Shown here: one piece after another, positions 8,858 to 17,438 of the stretch
Layout: the number at the start of each line of letters is the position of its first letter
Numbering within the stretch: the first letter of the stretch is position 1
DNA from: CAIKMD01 sp036501365
GTDB lineage: Bacteria > Pseudomonadota > Alphaproteobacteria > ATCC43930 > CGMCC-115725
Length of the DNA: 64,000 nt
Assembly: GCA_036501365.1 (NCBI GenBank)
Contig: DASYAL010000065.1
Coordinates: 1-64,000 of the forward strand
Reading direction: 5' to 3'
Translations under genes and position numbers: made by a program
The notes under the pieces: model-generated
Told to the model about the DNA's origin: nothing
Database searches by the model: none
The model's input: only the letters and a program-made list of their open reading frames with translations

Positions 8858-9724
8858 TTAAGACGGGCGCTCCGCCGCCCGTTTCGCCTGCTCGATCAAC
8901 GCCGTAATGCCCGGCGCCGCGGCATTGGCGGCGTCGTAGGCCGTGAGGCCCCAGACCTTGTCGAGGCTGCCGGCGTCGACCGCGTTTTCCTGTTTCACCT
9001 GGCCGACCTGGGCGCCATCCGGCCGGTGCAGCGACCAGGCAATGGTCACCTTCTGCCGTCCGGAAATCGGCGGCGCGACCGCGACCGTGACGTCGACGAT
9101 GAAACTGGGCGCGGCGCCGGGGAAATCGGCGAGCGAGACTTGCGAGCGCCGCAGCGCCGCCGACATCGCGGTGGCGAGCGCCTGGCCGCCATCGCCGGGG
9201 GCGCCGATCGCGGGATGGACGGCGATCAGCGGATCGTTGTTCGGGACCGGCGTCGGTGCCTTGCTCTCGATCAGCTTGGCGAGGACCGGCGCGGCGGGAC
9301 CGACGAGGTCGCTGATGCCATCGCCGCCTTGGCTCCAGGCGGCGGCCGGCAGCGTCGCGCTGGCTTCCTGCTGTCCGGTCAGGGTGCCGTCGGGCGCGTG
9401 CATCTCCCAGGCGACCGTCACCTGCAGCGCGCCGCCACCGGCATCGCGCGTCGTCGCCTTGCCCTGGAGGAGATAGGAGCGGCTGTTGCGCGCATCGGTG
9501 CTGGCGGGCACGTCGTTGTCCTGGAGCGCTTTCGCCATCGCCTCGGCGAGACCATGCGCGGCTTTATCGGGCGCGCCGCTCACCGCCTCGATCATGACGC
9601 CGGCGCTGTCGGGCGGCGTCATCAGCGGCGAATTGGGCGGCGGCGTGTTGTCGGCAAAAGGATGCGGCAGCGGCTGACAGGCGGAAAGCGCAATGAGCAG
9701 CGCGAAGATCGGAACAAAACGCAT
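8858..9724 (-). CDS. predicted lipoprotein, function unknown
   Basis: A 288-residue protein starting MRFVPIFALLIALSAC, with lipobox LSAC giving a lipidated cysteine at residue 16, so it should be membrane-anchored in the periplasm. Two similar halves each resemble a short beta-rich module: VAWEMHAPDGTLTGQQEAS and IAWSLHRPDGAQVGQVKQE match in register, suggesting an internal duplication. The open frame continues upstream antisense to pgeF, but the ATG with the lipobox is the credible start. The family was not recognised. It may be transcribed after pgeF, 58 bases upstream. Confidence 0.8.
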   Translation of the reverse strand: MRFVPIFALLIALSACQPLPHPFADNTPPPNSPLMTPPDSAGVMIEAVSGAPDKAAHGLAEAMAKALQDNDVPASTDARNSRSYLLQGKATTRDAGGGALQVTVAWEMHAPDGTLTGQQEASATLPAAAWSQGGDGISDLVGPAAPVLAKLIESKAPTPVPNNDPLIAVHPAIGAPGDGGQALATAMSAALRRSQVSLADFPGAAPSFIVDVTVAVAPPISGRQKVTIAWSLHRPDGAQVGQVKQENAVDAGSLDKVWGLTAYDAANAAAPGITALIEQAKRAAERPS

Positions 9725-9782
9725 GGCGGCGGATGATATCGTCGCGACACGCGCGTGGCGACTCGGAAATCCGCTGCTGCTT

Positions 9783-10550
9783 TTACGGCGCGAGGCAGAT
9801 CGCCGAAAGCTGCAGCCCGTAGCGCTTCTCGCCCGCGAGGCAGGTGCGGCGATAGGAGAAGAAGCGGTCGCTGTCGCGCGCAGTGTCGCCGCCGGTGCCG
9901 TCGATATGCTGCACGCCCGCCGCTTCCAGCCGCGCGCGGACATAGCCGGGCAGGTCGAAGAGATGATGGCGCGGCCGCGGCGCGGCGCGGAAGAAGCGCG
10001 TATTCGCGGGATCCTGCGCCAGGAACGGCGCCGGGAATTCCGGCCCGACCTCATAGCTGTTGAAGCCGATGCAGGGGCCGATCGCCGCGATCAGCCGCGT
10101 GAGGCTCGCGCCCTCGCGCAGCATTGCCTGAACCGTCGCTTCGAGTACGCCGCCGACGGCGCCGCGCCAGCCGGCATGCGCCGCGGCGACGATCCCGGCG
10201 CGCTCGTCGGCGAACAGCACCGGCGTGCAATCGGCGGTGAGGATGCCGAGCGCCAGGCCTTTGCGCTTGGTCAGCATCGCGTCGGCGCGCGGACGCTGGT
10301 CCTGCGGCCAGGGCTGCTCGACGGTGACGATGTCGGGGCTGTGGACCTGATAGACCGTTGCCAGCGCTTCGGCGGGCAGGCCGAGCTCGGCCAGCGCGCG
10401 GCGGCGATTTTCCGCGACGTTGGCGAGATCGTCGCCCGAAGCGAGGCTGCAATTGAGCGAGGCGAAGATGCCGCTGCTGACGCCGCCCTCGCGGGTGAAG
10501 AAGCCGTGGCGCAGAACCGGCGTCGCGAAGAGGCCCGAGCGGATGATCAT
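9783..10550 (-). CDS. pgeF: PgeF/YfiH-family protein (laccase-domain nucleoside phosphorylase)
   Basis: Member of the DUF152/YfiH family. Homologues act as purine nucleoside phosphorylases/deaminases and, in E. coli, prevent misincorporation of serine into peptidoglycan. The 255-residue sequence shows the metal-site motifs YQVHSPD, TADCTPVLF and AAHAGWRGA, plus GPCIGFNSYEVGPEF. The start overlaps the midA stop (ATGA), so translation is coupled to the gene upstream. The molecular activity in this organism is inferred from the family. Confidence 0.88.
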   Translation of the reverse strand: MIIRSGLFATPVLRHGFFTREGGVSSGIFASLNCSLASGDDLANVAENRRRALAELGLPAEALATVYQVHSPDIVTVEQPWPQDQRPRADAMLTKRKGLALGILTADCTPVLFADERAGIVAAAHAGWRGAVGGVLEATVQAMLREGASLTRLIAAIGPCIGFNSYEVGPEFPAPFLAQDPANTRFFRAAPRPRHHLFDLPGYVRARLEAAGVQHIDGTGGDTARDSDRFFSYRRTCLAGEKRYGLQLSAICLAP

Positions 10551-11611
10551 GGCGTCGCGAATCCCGCCGGCACCGGTCCTCCTTGCTGCGTCAATCCCAG
10601 CACTTTGAACAGCGTGCCCATTTGTGCCGGCTCGATCAAGCGCCGGCAGCCGCTGCGGATCGCGTCGCGCTGCGCCGGTGTCGCCGCCTCAAGCAACGCC
10701 GCCTCGCGCGCGACGATGCCGAGCTGCGTGAGGAACGCAGCTTGGGTGACGGGCCCGTGCACCCGTGCGTGGCCGAGCGCCGCTGCGATCGCGACGGCTT
10801 GAAAATCGACATGGGCCGTGAGATCGGCTTCGCCGGGGCTTGCGAGCGCCGCTATCGGCCGATGGCGTTGCAGCGCTTGCAGCGTGTCGCCGGGCGCGCT
10901 GGGGAAATAGCCGTAATCGACGAGCAGAAAGGCACCGCCGCCGCGCGCGATCCGCGCCGCGATCGCCTGCGCGACGATCGCGGCGGCCGGGCAGACTTCC
11001 TTGGTCTCGCCCTCCGTCGCGTCCGGGATACTGCCGTCGAGCGCGATTGGTTGCGGATCGCGGATGAAGACAAGGCGCCCGCCCGCAAGCGCAATTTTTC
11101 GCTCGTGCCAAGCGCCGTCGCGCCGCTCGAACTGCATGATCGGCAGCGCGTCGAAGAACTCGTTCGCGATCAGCAGCATCGGGCCGGCGGGCAGGTTGCC
11201 GATGTGATCATGGAATTGCGGCCCGAAGCCCGCGAGCTTTTCCTGCTGCAGCCGCCGCAGCACCGGGCTCTCCTCGACGAGATGGAGCTTCAGCGCCTCG
11301 TGAAAGCCGGCGACGCGCCGCGTCGCGCGCAGCGCATCGGCCATCAGCGTGCCGCGGCCGGGGCCGAGCTCGACCAGCAGCACCGGATCGGGCGCGCCCA
11401 AGCGCTGCCAGTAATCGGCGCACCACGCGCCGATGAGCTCGCCGAAGACCTGGCTGATCTCCGGCGCGGTGGTGAAATCGCCGGCCGCGCCGAGCGGATC
11501 GCGCGTCGCATAGTAATGCGCGTTGCAGTCGCGCATGTAGCGAGCGATCGAGATCGGTCCCTCGTCCCGGATACGCGCCTTAAGGCGCGCCGCGAAATCG
11601 GGATCGTTCAC
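10547..11611 (-). CDS. SAM-dependent methyltransferase, MidA/NDUFAF7 family
   Basis: A 354-residue class I methyltransferase of the DUF185 family. Mitochondrial NDUFAF7 methylates an arginine of complex I subunit NDUFS2. Signature elements are the N-terminal ISIARYMRDCNAHYYATRDP, FTTAPEISQVFGELIGAW and the SAM-binding LLVELGPGRGTLMADALRA. It is 12 bases after lgt and overlaps pgeF by four bases; lgt-midA-pgeF is a conserved alphaproteobacterial order. A role in complex I assembly is inference from the eukaryotic homologue. Confidence 0.88.
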   Translation of the reverse strand: MNDPDFAARLKARIRDEGPISIARYMRDCNAHYYATRDPLGAAGDFTTAPEISQVFGELIGAWCADYWQRLGAPDPVLLVELGPGRGTLMADALRATRRVAGFHEALKLHLVEESPVLRRLQQEKLAGFGPQFHDHIGNLPAGPMLLIANEFFDALPIMQFERRDGAWHERKIALAGGRLVFIRDPQPIALDGSIPDATEGETKEVCPAAAIVAQAIAARIARGGGAFLLVDYGYFPSAPGDTLQALQRHRPIAALASPGEADLTAHVDFQAVAIAAALGHARVHGPVTQAAFLTQLGIVAREAALLEAATPAQRDAIRSGCRRLIEPAQMGTLFKVLGLTQQGGPVPAGFATP

Positions 11612-11623
11612 GACGTGGGCCTA

Positions 11624-12415
11624 TTATTTCGCGGGCTGGGCGCGCCACACCAGGTAGAGGCCGAGCAGCAGCACCGGGATCGAGAGCAGCTGGCCCATGG
11701 TCGCGCCGAACCAAAGGAAGCCGAGAAAAGGGTCGGGCTCGCGGAAGAATTCGCAGAAGATGCGCGCACAGGCATAGCCGATCAGGAACACGCCCGAGAC
11801 CAGCCCCGGCTTCTCGCGCGCATTCGTGAAGCGCACCATGAAAAACAGGATCAGGAACAGGACGAGGCCTTCGAGGCTCGCTTCGTAGAGCTCGCTCGGA
11901 TGGCGCGGCACGACGCCGGCGCCGGGATAGACCACGCCCCAGGGGACATCGGTCGGCCGTCCCCACAGCTCGCCATTGACGAAGTTGGCGACGCGGCCGA
12001 AGAAGATTCCGATCGGCACCGCCGGGGTGATGACGTCGGAGAAAGCGAGCAGCGACAGGCTGCGCTGGCGGCAGAACAGCACCAGCGCCGTCATCACGCC
12101 GAGCGCGCCGCCATGGAACGACATGCCGCCATGCCACAGCGCGATGATTTCGCTCGGATTGTGGAAATAGAAATCGGGCTTGTAGAAAAGCACGTAGCCG
12201 GCGCGGCCGCCCAAGACGACGCCGAGCGTCGCCCAGACGAGGAAATCGTCGATCGCCGTCGGCGACGCGACCGCGGGCGGGCGTTTCGCCACCCAGAGGC
12301 AATAGCGCCAGCCGAGCAGCAGCCCGACGATATAGGCGAGCGCGTACCAGCGGATCGCCAACGGCCCGAGCGAGATCGCGACGGGATCGAAATCGGGAAA
12401 GGCGATGGACAACAT
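11624..12415 (-). CDS. lgt: prolipoprotein diacylglyceryl transferase
   Basis: Inner-membrane enzyme that attaches diacylglycerol to the lipobox cysteine of preprolipoproteins; essential for the lipoproteins predicted here (for example 8858, 43698, 62732). The 263-residue protein has about seven hydrophobic helices and the family motifs HGGMSFHGGALGV, the Lgt signature RVANFVNGELWGRPTDVPWG and RHPSELYEA. Its ATG overlaps the hldD stop (ATGA), so it is translationally coupled to hldD. Confidence 0.95.
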   Translation of the reverse strand: MLSIAFPDFDPVAISLGPLAIRWYALAYIVGLLLGWRYCLWVAKRPPAVASPTAIDDFLVWATLGVVLGGRAGYVLFYKPDFYFHNPSEIIALWHGGMSFHGGALGVMTALVLFCRQRSLSLLAFSDVITPAVPIGIFFGRVANFVNGELWGRPTDVPWGVVYPGAGVVPRHPSELYEASLEGLVLFLILFFMVRFTNAREKPGLVSGVFLIGYACARIFCEFFREPDPFLGFLWFGATMGQLLSIPVLLLGLYLVWRAQPAK

Positions 12416-13401
12416 CAGCGATAAGGGTCCGCAGCCGCGAGAAAGTTCTGGACGTAGTCGCGCACGCCGTCCTCGAGCGAGATCGGCGCTGCGGTAAATC
12501 CCGCCGCTCTAATTCGTTCCATTCTTGCTTCCGTGTAATACTGATACTTCTCGCGGATCTCGATCGGCGTATCGACGAAGTCGACGCGCGGCGCCGCACC
12601 GAGCGCGCGATAGACCGCGGCGGCGAGCTCGGCGAAGCTGCGCGCCTCGCCCGAGCCGGCATTGAAGAGGCCGCTCACCGCCGGATGGTCGTAGAGCCAC
12701 AGCATCTCGGCGACGCTGTCGCGCACATAGACGAAATCGCGCTTCTGCCCGCCGTCGGGGATGCCGGCGCGATGCGAGCGGAAAAGCCGGCAGGCCTCGC
12801 CCGCCTGGGCGCGCGGGAAGATCTGCGCAACGACGCTCTTCTGGCCGCCCTTGTGATATTCGTTCGGCCCGTAGACGTTGAAGAATTTCAAGCCCGCCCA
12901 TTGCGGCGGATGCGCCGCGCGGCGCTCGATCAGCCGCGCGACGCGGCGGTCGAAGAGATGCTTCGACCAGCCATAGGCGTTGAGCGGCCGCAGCTTTGCC
13001 AAGCCGGCGGGCGAGGCGTCGTCGTCGAAGCCGGCATCGCCGTCGCCATAGGTCGCGGCCGAAGACGCATAGATGAAGCGCGTGCCGGTGGTCGCGCACC
13101 AGTCCCAGAGCTCGAGCGACAGCGCGAAATTGTTGGCGATGATGAAATCGGCGTCGGTCTCGGTGGTCGAGGACGACGCGCCGAGATGGAAGATCGCGTC
13201 GAGCCCGCGCGGATGGCTCGCGAGGAAGCCGCCGAGCGCCTCGGGCGGGACCAGCGCCGCCAGCTCGCGCTTGCCGAGATTGCGCCATTTCTCGTCGCGG
13301 CCGAGCCGATCGCAGACGACGATGTCGCCGAGGCCTCGCTCCTCCAGCGCCGCGACAAGGTTCGAGCCGATAAAACCGGCGCCACCGGTGACGAGAATCA
13401 T
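12415..13401 (-). CDS. hldD: ADP-L-glycero-D-manno-heptose 6-epimerase
   Basis: NADP-dependent epimerase producing ADP-L-glycero-D-manno-heptose for the lipopolysaccharide inner core. The 328-residue SDR protein begins MILVTGGAGFIGSN (Rossmann motif); the catalytic elements are serine/threonine in YASSAATYG and Tyr-Lys in AYGWSKHLFD. FFNVYGPNEYHKG and the C-terminal EKYQYYTEA are typical of HldD. The frame extends 21 codons upstream without family similarity, so the ATG at 13401 is used. First gene of the leftward hldD-lgt-midA-pgeF run. Confidence 0.93.
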   Translation of the reverse strand: MILVTGGAGFIGSNLVAALEERGLGDIVVCDRLGRDEKWRNLGKRELAALVPPEALGGFLASHPRGLDAIFHLGASSSTTETDADFIIANNFALSLELWDWCATTGTRFIYASSAATYGDGDAGFDDDASPAGLAKLRPLNAYGWSKHLFDRRVARLIERRAAHPPQWAGLKFFNVYGPNEYHKGGQKSVVAQIFPRAQAGEACRLFRSHRAGIPDGGQKRDFVYVRDSVAEMLWLYDHPAVSGLFNAGSGEARSFAELAAAVYRALGAAPRVDFVDTPIEIREKYQYYTEARMERIRAAGFTAAPISLEDGVRDYVQNFLAAADPYR

Positions 13402-13522
13402 GGGCCCCGTTATAGCGCAGTTTACCCCGCCTCCAAGGAACGGCCGCGAAGGAAGGCCCGCCAAGGAACGGTTCCGCCCGCCAGTCTTCCGTGATAGGGG
13501 GCTTCTGTGTTAAGGAGCGCCG

Positions 13523-13837
13523 ATGCAAACGCAAAACCGGCTGCTGGACGATCTCGCCCGCGTCGCCACCGGCGCGCTCGGCGCCTTCAGCGGGATGCGC
13601 GGCGAGGTCGAGACGCGCATGAAGGAGCAATTCGAGCGCATCCTCGGGCGGATGAACCTTGTCACCCGCGAGGAGTTCGGCGCGGTCAAGGCGATGGCCG
13701 CCAAGGCCCGCGCCGCGCAGGAGGCGCTGGAGAAGCGGCTCGCCGCGCTCGAAGCCCGGCTCGGGGGAAGCGGCAAGTCGGCAAGCCGTACGGCGGCGCC
13801 GGTCAAACGCCGCCGGACTCCGGCAAAGCGCCGTTAA
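13523..13837 (+). CDS. ubiK: UbiK/YqiC-family accessory factor (BMFP domain)
   Basis: Short 104-residue protein of the membrane-fusogenic YqiC/UbiK family, which helps assemble the ubiquinone biosynthesis complex. It starts MQTQNRLLDDLARVATGALG, followed by VTREEFGAVKAMAAKARAAQ and a trimeric-coiled-coil-type C-terminal helix (LEKRLAALEARL), then a basic tail (KRRRTPAKRR). AAGGAG lies five bases before the ATG. It heads a rightward group with YbjN and proC, an order seen in many alphaproteobacteria. Confidence 0.88.
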   Translation: MQTQNRLLDDLARVATGALGAFSGMRGEVETRMKEQFERILGRMNLVTREEFGAVKAMAAKARAAQEALEKRLAALEARLGGSGKSASRTAAPVKRRRTPAKRR

Positions 13838-13990
13838 GCGCAGAAATCGCGTCGAGCCGCACTTTCCCACGGGTTTTTCAGGCCGCGCGCGACTTCTTTC
13901 TTGCGCGTGAGTCCTGACTTTGGCAGCTTACACCTAGTGGGCTCGGGGGGTGCCACCTACAATAGGTGGCCCGGGTGCCAGGAGTGCGCG

Positions 13991-14494
13991 ATGACCGCCT
14001 TGTCGCTCGAGACCAAGGCCGCCTCTGCCAACCCGATCGATCTCGTCGAAGAGATCGTGCAAGCCAATGAATGGCCGCATGACCGCGCCTGCGACGAGGA
14101 GATGGTGGTCGAAATCTCCGGCCGCTGGTGCGATTACCGGCTGCTCTTCGTCTGGCAGCGTGAGATGAGCGCGCTGCATTACTCGTGCTGCTTCGAGATG
14201 AAAGTGCCGCGGGGGCGGCGCGGCCCGATCTACGAGCTGCTGGCGGCGGTCAACGAGCGGCTGTGGCTCGGGCATTTCGATCTCGCGGAAGGCGATGAAT
14301 CGCCGTCCTTCCGTCAGGGCGTGCTGTTGCGCGGCGTGTTCGGCGCCAGCGTCGAGCAGATCGAGGATATGGTCGATATCTCGATCAGCGAATGCGAGCG
14401 CTTCTTCCCCGCTTTCCAGCTCGTGGTCTGGGGCGGCAAGAGCGCCAAGGAAGCGATCGCCGCGGCGATGATCGATCCGGTCGGCGAGGCGTGA
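13991..14494 (+). CDS. YbjN-domain protein
   Basis: A 167-residue cytosolic protein of the YbjN family, whose fold resembles secretion chaperones; the molecular role is unknown. Recognisable stretches are MVVEISGRWCDYRLLFVWQ, LLAAVNERLWLGHFDLAEGD and the C-terminal GGKSAKEAIAAAMIDPVGEA. The ATG at 13991 gives the usual N-terminus; an open stretch of 30 codons before it lacks similarity. The stop overlaps the proC start by four bases (GTGA), so the two are coupled. Confidence 0.85.
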   Translation: MTALSLETKAASANPIDLVEEIVQANEWPHDRACDEEMVVEISGRWCDYRLLFVWQREMSALHYSCCFEMKVPRGRRGPIYELLAAVNERLWLGHFDLAEGDESPSFRQGVLLRGVFGASVEQIEDMVDISISECERFFPAFQLVVWGGKSAKEAIAAAMIDPVGEA

Positions 14495-15297
14495 CCACCG
14501 CGCCTCGCGGCATTCTGCTTGTCGGTTGCGGCAAGATGGGGAGCGCGTTGCTTGCCGGGTGGAAGCGGCGGCGCCTCGCGCAGCCGCTTGCCGTGGTCGA
14601 GCCGCAGCCGGTCGTGCTGCCCGCCGGCGTGAAGCGCTACGCCGCGCCCGCGGCGCTGCCGAAACGCTACGCGCCGGCCGCCATCGTCCTCGCGGTGAAG
14701 CCGCAATCCCTTGCCGAAGCGCTGCCTTTCTATCGCCGATTCGCCGGCGGCGGCACGGTGTTTCTCTCGATCGCCGCCGGCAAGACCTTGCGCTTCTTTG
14801 CGCGCGCGCTCGGCGACGATGCCGCAACCGTGCGTGCGATGCCGAACATGCCGGCGGCGATCGGCCGCGGCATCGCTGTCGCCTGCGCCAATCCGCGCGT
14901 TGCATCGGCGCAGCGCGCGCTCTGCGGCAAGCTCTTGGGCGCGGTCGGCGAGGTCGCCTGGGTCGAGGACGAGATGCTGCTCGATCCGGTGACGGCGGTC
15001 TCGGGCAGCGGACCCGCGTATGTGTTCCTGCTGATCGAATGCCTCGCCGAAGCCGGCGTCGCGGCGGGACTGCCCGGCGACCTCGCGATGGCGCTGGCGC
15101 GCGCCACCGTCGCCGGCTCGGGCGAGCTGGCGCGGCTCTCGAGCGAGGACGCGGCGCAGCTCCGGCGCAATGTCACCTCGCCCGGCGGCACGACCGAGGC
15201 CGCGCTCAAAGTGCTGATGGGCGCGGACGGTCTTGCCGCGCTGATGCGCCGCGCCGTCGCCGCGGCGACCCAGCGTTCGCGCGAACTCGCCGATTAA
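14491..15297 (+). CDS. proC: pyrroline-5-carboxylate reductase
   Basis: Last step of proline synthesis: NAD(P)H-dependent reduction of pyrroline-5-carboxylate. The start is a GTG overlapping the ybjN stop; it leads directly into the Rossmann motif ILLVGCGKMGSALLAGW. VRAMPNMPAAIGRGIAVACA, VTAVSGSGPAYVFLLIECLA and the C-terminal TSPGGTTEAALKVL are the ProC signatures. The product is 268 residues. The frame continues upstream inside ybjN but that part is a shadow. Confidence 0.94.
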   Translation: MTTAPRGILLVGCGKMGSALLAGWKRRRLAQPLAVVEPQPVVLPAGVKRYAAPAALPKRYAPAAIVLAVKPQSLAEALPFYRRFAGGGTVFLSIAAGKTLRFFARALGDDAATVRAMPNMPAAIGRGIAVACANPRVASAQRALCGKLLGAVGEVAWVEDEMLLDPVTAVSGSGPAYVFLLIECLAEAGVAAGLPGDLAMALARATVAGSGELARLSSEDAAQLRRNVTSPGGTTEAALKVLMGADGLAALMRRAVAAATQRSRELAD

Positions 15298-15354
15298 CCA
15301 TCCCCGATTGCGGCTCTGCCTGGGCGCCTCTATCTTCAGGATTAGAGGAAGCGC

Positions 15355-15966
15355 ATGGCGGCACGAAAGCGGCCGAAACAGCCATCCGGAGATCCGAGGC
15401 ACCGCCTGATTGCGGCGGCGCTCGCTCTTGCCGCCGAGCAGGGCTGGCGGCGGACCTCGATGGCCGAGATCGCCGATGCCGCCGGCCTGTCGCTCGGCGA
15501 GACTTACCGGCTGGCGCGTTCCAAGCCCGGAATCCTCGCGATCCTGCGGCGCCAGATCGACGAAGCGATGCTGGCGGGCGGGGTGGCAGGCGGGGAGGCG
15601 CCACGCGACCGGCTGTTCGAGGCGCTGATGCGGCGCTTCGAGGCGCTCCGGCCTTATCGGGTGGGCGTGCGGGCGGTGCTCCGGGACAGCGTTGGCAGCC
15701 CGGCCGTCCTCGGTTTTCTTCCCGGCCTGTTGCGCTCGATGGGCTGGACCTTGAGCGCCGCCGGCCTGCCTGCCAGCGGCTGCCGCGGCCATCTTGCCCG
15801 GCGCGTCGTCGGCGCGGTCTATGTCTCGATTTTGCCAACGTTTTTTAACGACGATGGCCGCGATCTCGGGAGCACCATGGCAGCGCTCGACAAGCGCTTG
15901 CGCCAGGTCGAGACCCTGGTGTCGACCCTGGGTCCGCTTATGGGCAGTACCCGTCAACGGTCCTAA
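15355..15966 (+). CDS. TetR-family transcriptional regulator
   Basis: A 203-residue putative repressor. Residues about 15-60 form the TetR helix-turn-helix domain (LIAAALALAAEQGWRRTSMA then IADAAGLSLGETYRLARSK). The C-terminal ligand domain is diverged, with WTLSAAGLPASG and a helix ending RQVETLVSTLGP. An AGAGGAAG ribosome-binding site precedes the ATG. It follows proC by 57 bases and may be cotranscribed. The ligand and targets are unknown; weak resemblance to COQ9-like proteins, often encoded near ubiquinone factors, is an alternative. Confidence 0.8.
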   Translation: MAARKRPKQPSGDPRHRLIAAALALAAEQGWRRTSMAEIADAAGLSLGETYRLARSKPGILAILRRQIDEAMLAGGVAGGEAPRDRLFEALMRRFEALRPYRVGVRAVLRDSVGSPAVLGFLPGLLRSMGWTLSAAGLPASGCRGHLARRVVGAVYVSILPTFFNDDGRDLGSTMAALDKRLRQVETLVSTLGPLMGSTRQRS

Positions 15967-16007
15967 AGCCATCCGTTGTGCGGCGCAAAATTTATAGGCA
16001 ATTGCTC

Positions 16008-16036
16008 TTGACCTGACCCGTTATTGCTGCCATATT
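16008..16036 (+). promoter_or_regulatory. sigma-70-like promoter of the phasin gene, in a TGC-rich region
   Basis: TTGACC, a 17-base spacer and CATATT precede the phasin gene. The spacer and downstream DNA to 16070 are unusually rich in TGC/GCA: TTGCTGC, TTGCTC, TTGTGCAGTGCAGCA and CTGCAG. TGC-rich sites are known binding targets of PhaR-type repressors at phasin promoters in other alphaproteobacteria. Overlap with the core promoter would suit repression. Confidence 0.5.
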
Positions 16037-16104
16037 GCTCATTGTGCAGTGCAGCATCACGGGCTGCAGCGACCCCCGCGACCGACAACCCAAGGATGGT
16101 ACCG

Positions 16105-16533
16105 ATGATCAATGGCAAGCAATCTTTTCTCGATTACGATGTGAGCAAGGCGTTTGCCGCGTTCACCTTCCCCGGCTTCAACGTCGAGGCGGTAATGGCC
16201 GCCCAGCGTAAGAACGTCGAGGCCTTCACCCAGGCCAATCAGCTCGCGATCGAAGGCGTGCAGGCGCTCGCCCGCCGGCAGGTCGAGCTCGCGCGCGAGG
16301 CGTTCGAAGGCGCTCCCGCGTTTTTCAAGGAGCTGAGCCAGCCGACGCCCCCGCAAGAGCGGATCGCCAAGAACGCGGCGATCGCCAAGGCGACCTTCGA
16401 GAAGAATCTCGCCACCGCCAAGGAGCTCGGCGAGCTTGTCACCAAGGCGAATGCCGAGGCTTTCGAGGTGATCGCCAAGCGCGTCACCGAGAGCTTCGAG
16501 GAGTTGCGTGACGTCGCGGCGAAGGCTGCCTAA
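16105..16533 (+). CDS. phasin family protein
   Basis: A 142-residue amphipathic helical protein of the phasin family, which coats polyhydroxyalkanoate granules. Diagnostic stretches are FPGFNVEAVMAAQRKNVEAF, EGVQALARRQVELAREAFEG and a C-terminal region rich in Ala, Lys and Glu (ANAEAFEVIAKRVTESFEEL). The ATG at 16105 is preferred because AAGGA lies eight bases upstream; earlier in-frame codons add a Cys-rich leader unlike any phasin. It indicates PHA storage, though no phaC synthase is in the window. Confidence 0.9.
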   Translation: MINGKQSFLDYDVSKAFAAFTFPGFNVEAVMAAQRKNVEAFTQANQLAIEGVQALARRQVELAREAFEGAPAFFKELSQPTPPQERIAKNAAIAKATFEKNLATAKELGELVTKANAEAFEVIAKRVTESFEELRDVAAKAA

Positions 16534-16554
16534 CCGAACGCCGTCGTTTTTCTG

Positions 16555-16568
16555 CCGCCCTCGGGCGG
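16555..16568. terminator. short GC hairpin between convergent genes
   Basis: CCGCCC-TC-GGGCGG is a perfect inverted repeat 21 bases after the phasin stop and just before the convergent metallo-hydrolase stop. A T5 run lies upstream rather than downstream of the hairpin, so intrinsic termination is uncertain. Confidence 0.3.
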
Positions 16569-16570
16569 TG

Positions 16571-17305
16571 TCATAAGATCACGACCATCCCATCGGACGC
16601 CGTTTCGTGCGCAAGCGCGGAACGGCGTTCGAGCATATCGGGGTTCATATGCGTGAGGATCACGCGCTTGGCGCCGAGCGCGGCGAGCTTGGGCGCGAGC
16701 CGCGCATAATCGAGATGGCCCTTCAGCGGCCGCTCCCAGCTTGAACATTCGCAGATGAAGAGATCGGCGCCGCTGGCCGCGGCGGCGAGGTCTTCCGTCC
16801 ATTCGGTGTCGCCGGAATAGGCGATCGTCCGCTCGTCGCATTCGATCCGCAGCGAGAAGCACGGCGCGCCCGCTTCATGCGCGGCGGCATAGGGTGTGAC
16901 CGCGAAACCGTCCGTCACGCAGCGCGTGCCGGCGGCGAGCGCGCGATGCTCGAGCGCGAAGCCGAGCGGGCGCTGCGACGAGCTGGGAAACAGCGCTTCC
17001 TGCGTCGCGGCGAGGCGCTCGTCGAGGCCGGGCGGGCCGCAGAGCACGAGCGGCCGTCGGCGCTTCGCCATCAGCCGCGCATCGAGCAGCAGGAACGGCA
17101 GGCCGCCGAAATGATCGCCGTGGAGATGGCTCACCACCACCGCGTCGATGGTGCCCGGATCGATCGCCGCCTGCTTCAGAGCGACGAGGCTCGAGGCGCC
17201 GCAATCGATGAGGAAGCGGCAGCGCGCGCCGGTCGCGAGGAAGCAGGTGTTGAACCGCCCGCCGCTGCCGAAAGCATCGCCGGTGCCGATGAAACGGATC
17301 TCCAT
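16571..17305 (-). CDS. MBL-fold metallo-hydrolase, RNase Z-like
   Basis: A 244-residue metallo-beta-lactamase-fold protein. The metal site HLHGDHFGG, an upstream FLIDCGASSLVALKQ strand, the later SGDTEW aspartate and the C-terminal ILTHMNPDML histidine give the complete two-metal set. The N-terminus MEIRFIGTGDAFGSGGRFNT resembles RNase Z and the PhnP/PqqB-like branch. It lacks the long flexible arm of RNase Z, so a phosphodiesterase on small substrates is as likely as tRNA processing. It stands alone, convergent with the phasin gene. Confidence 0.8.
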   Translation of the reverse strand: MEIRFIGTGDAFGSGGRFNTCFLATGARCRFLIDCGASSLVALKQAAIDPGTIDAVVVSHLHGDHFGGLPFLLLDARLMAKRRRPLVLCGPPGLDERLAATQEALFPSSSQRPLGFALEHRALAAGTRCVTDGFAVTPYAAAHEAGAPCFSLRIECDERTIAYSGDTEWTEDLAAAASGADLFICECSSWERPLKGHLDYARLAPKLAALGAKRVILTHMNPDMLERRSALAHETASDGMVVIL

Positions 17306-17438
17306 CGCGCGATGCTAGACCATGATCGGACGAGACGAAATTCCGTCTCGTCCCGTGAATCGCGGTATCGATTTTTGAATCGTGCTGTCGGCGGTGCTGG
17401 CGGCTTTATCGCGCGTGCTGCATGCCGGGGCGCGTGGT

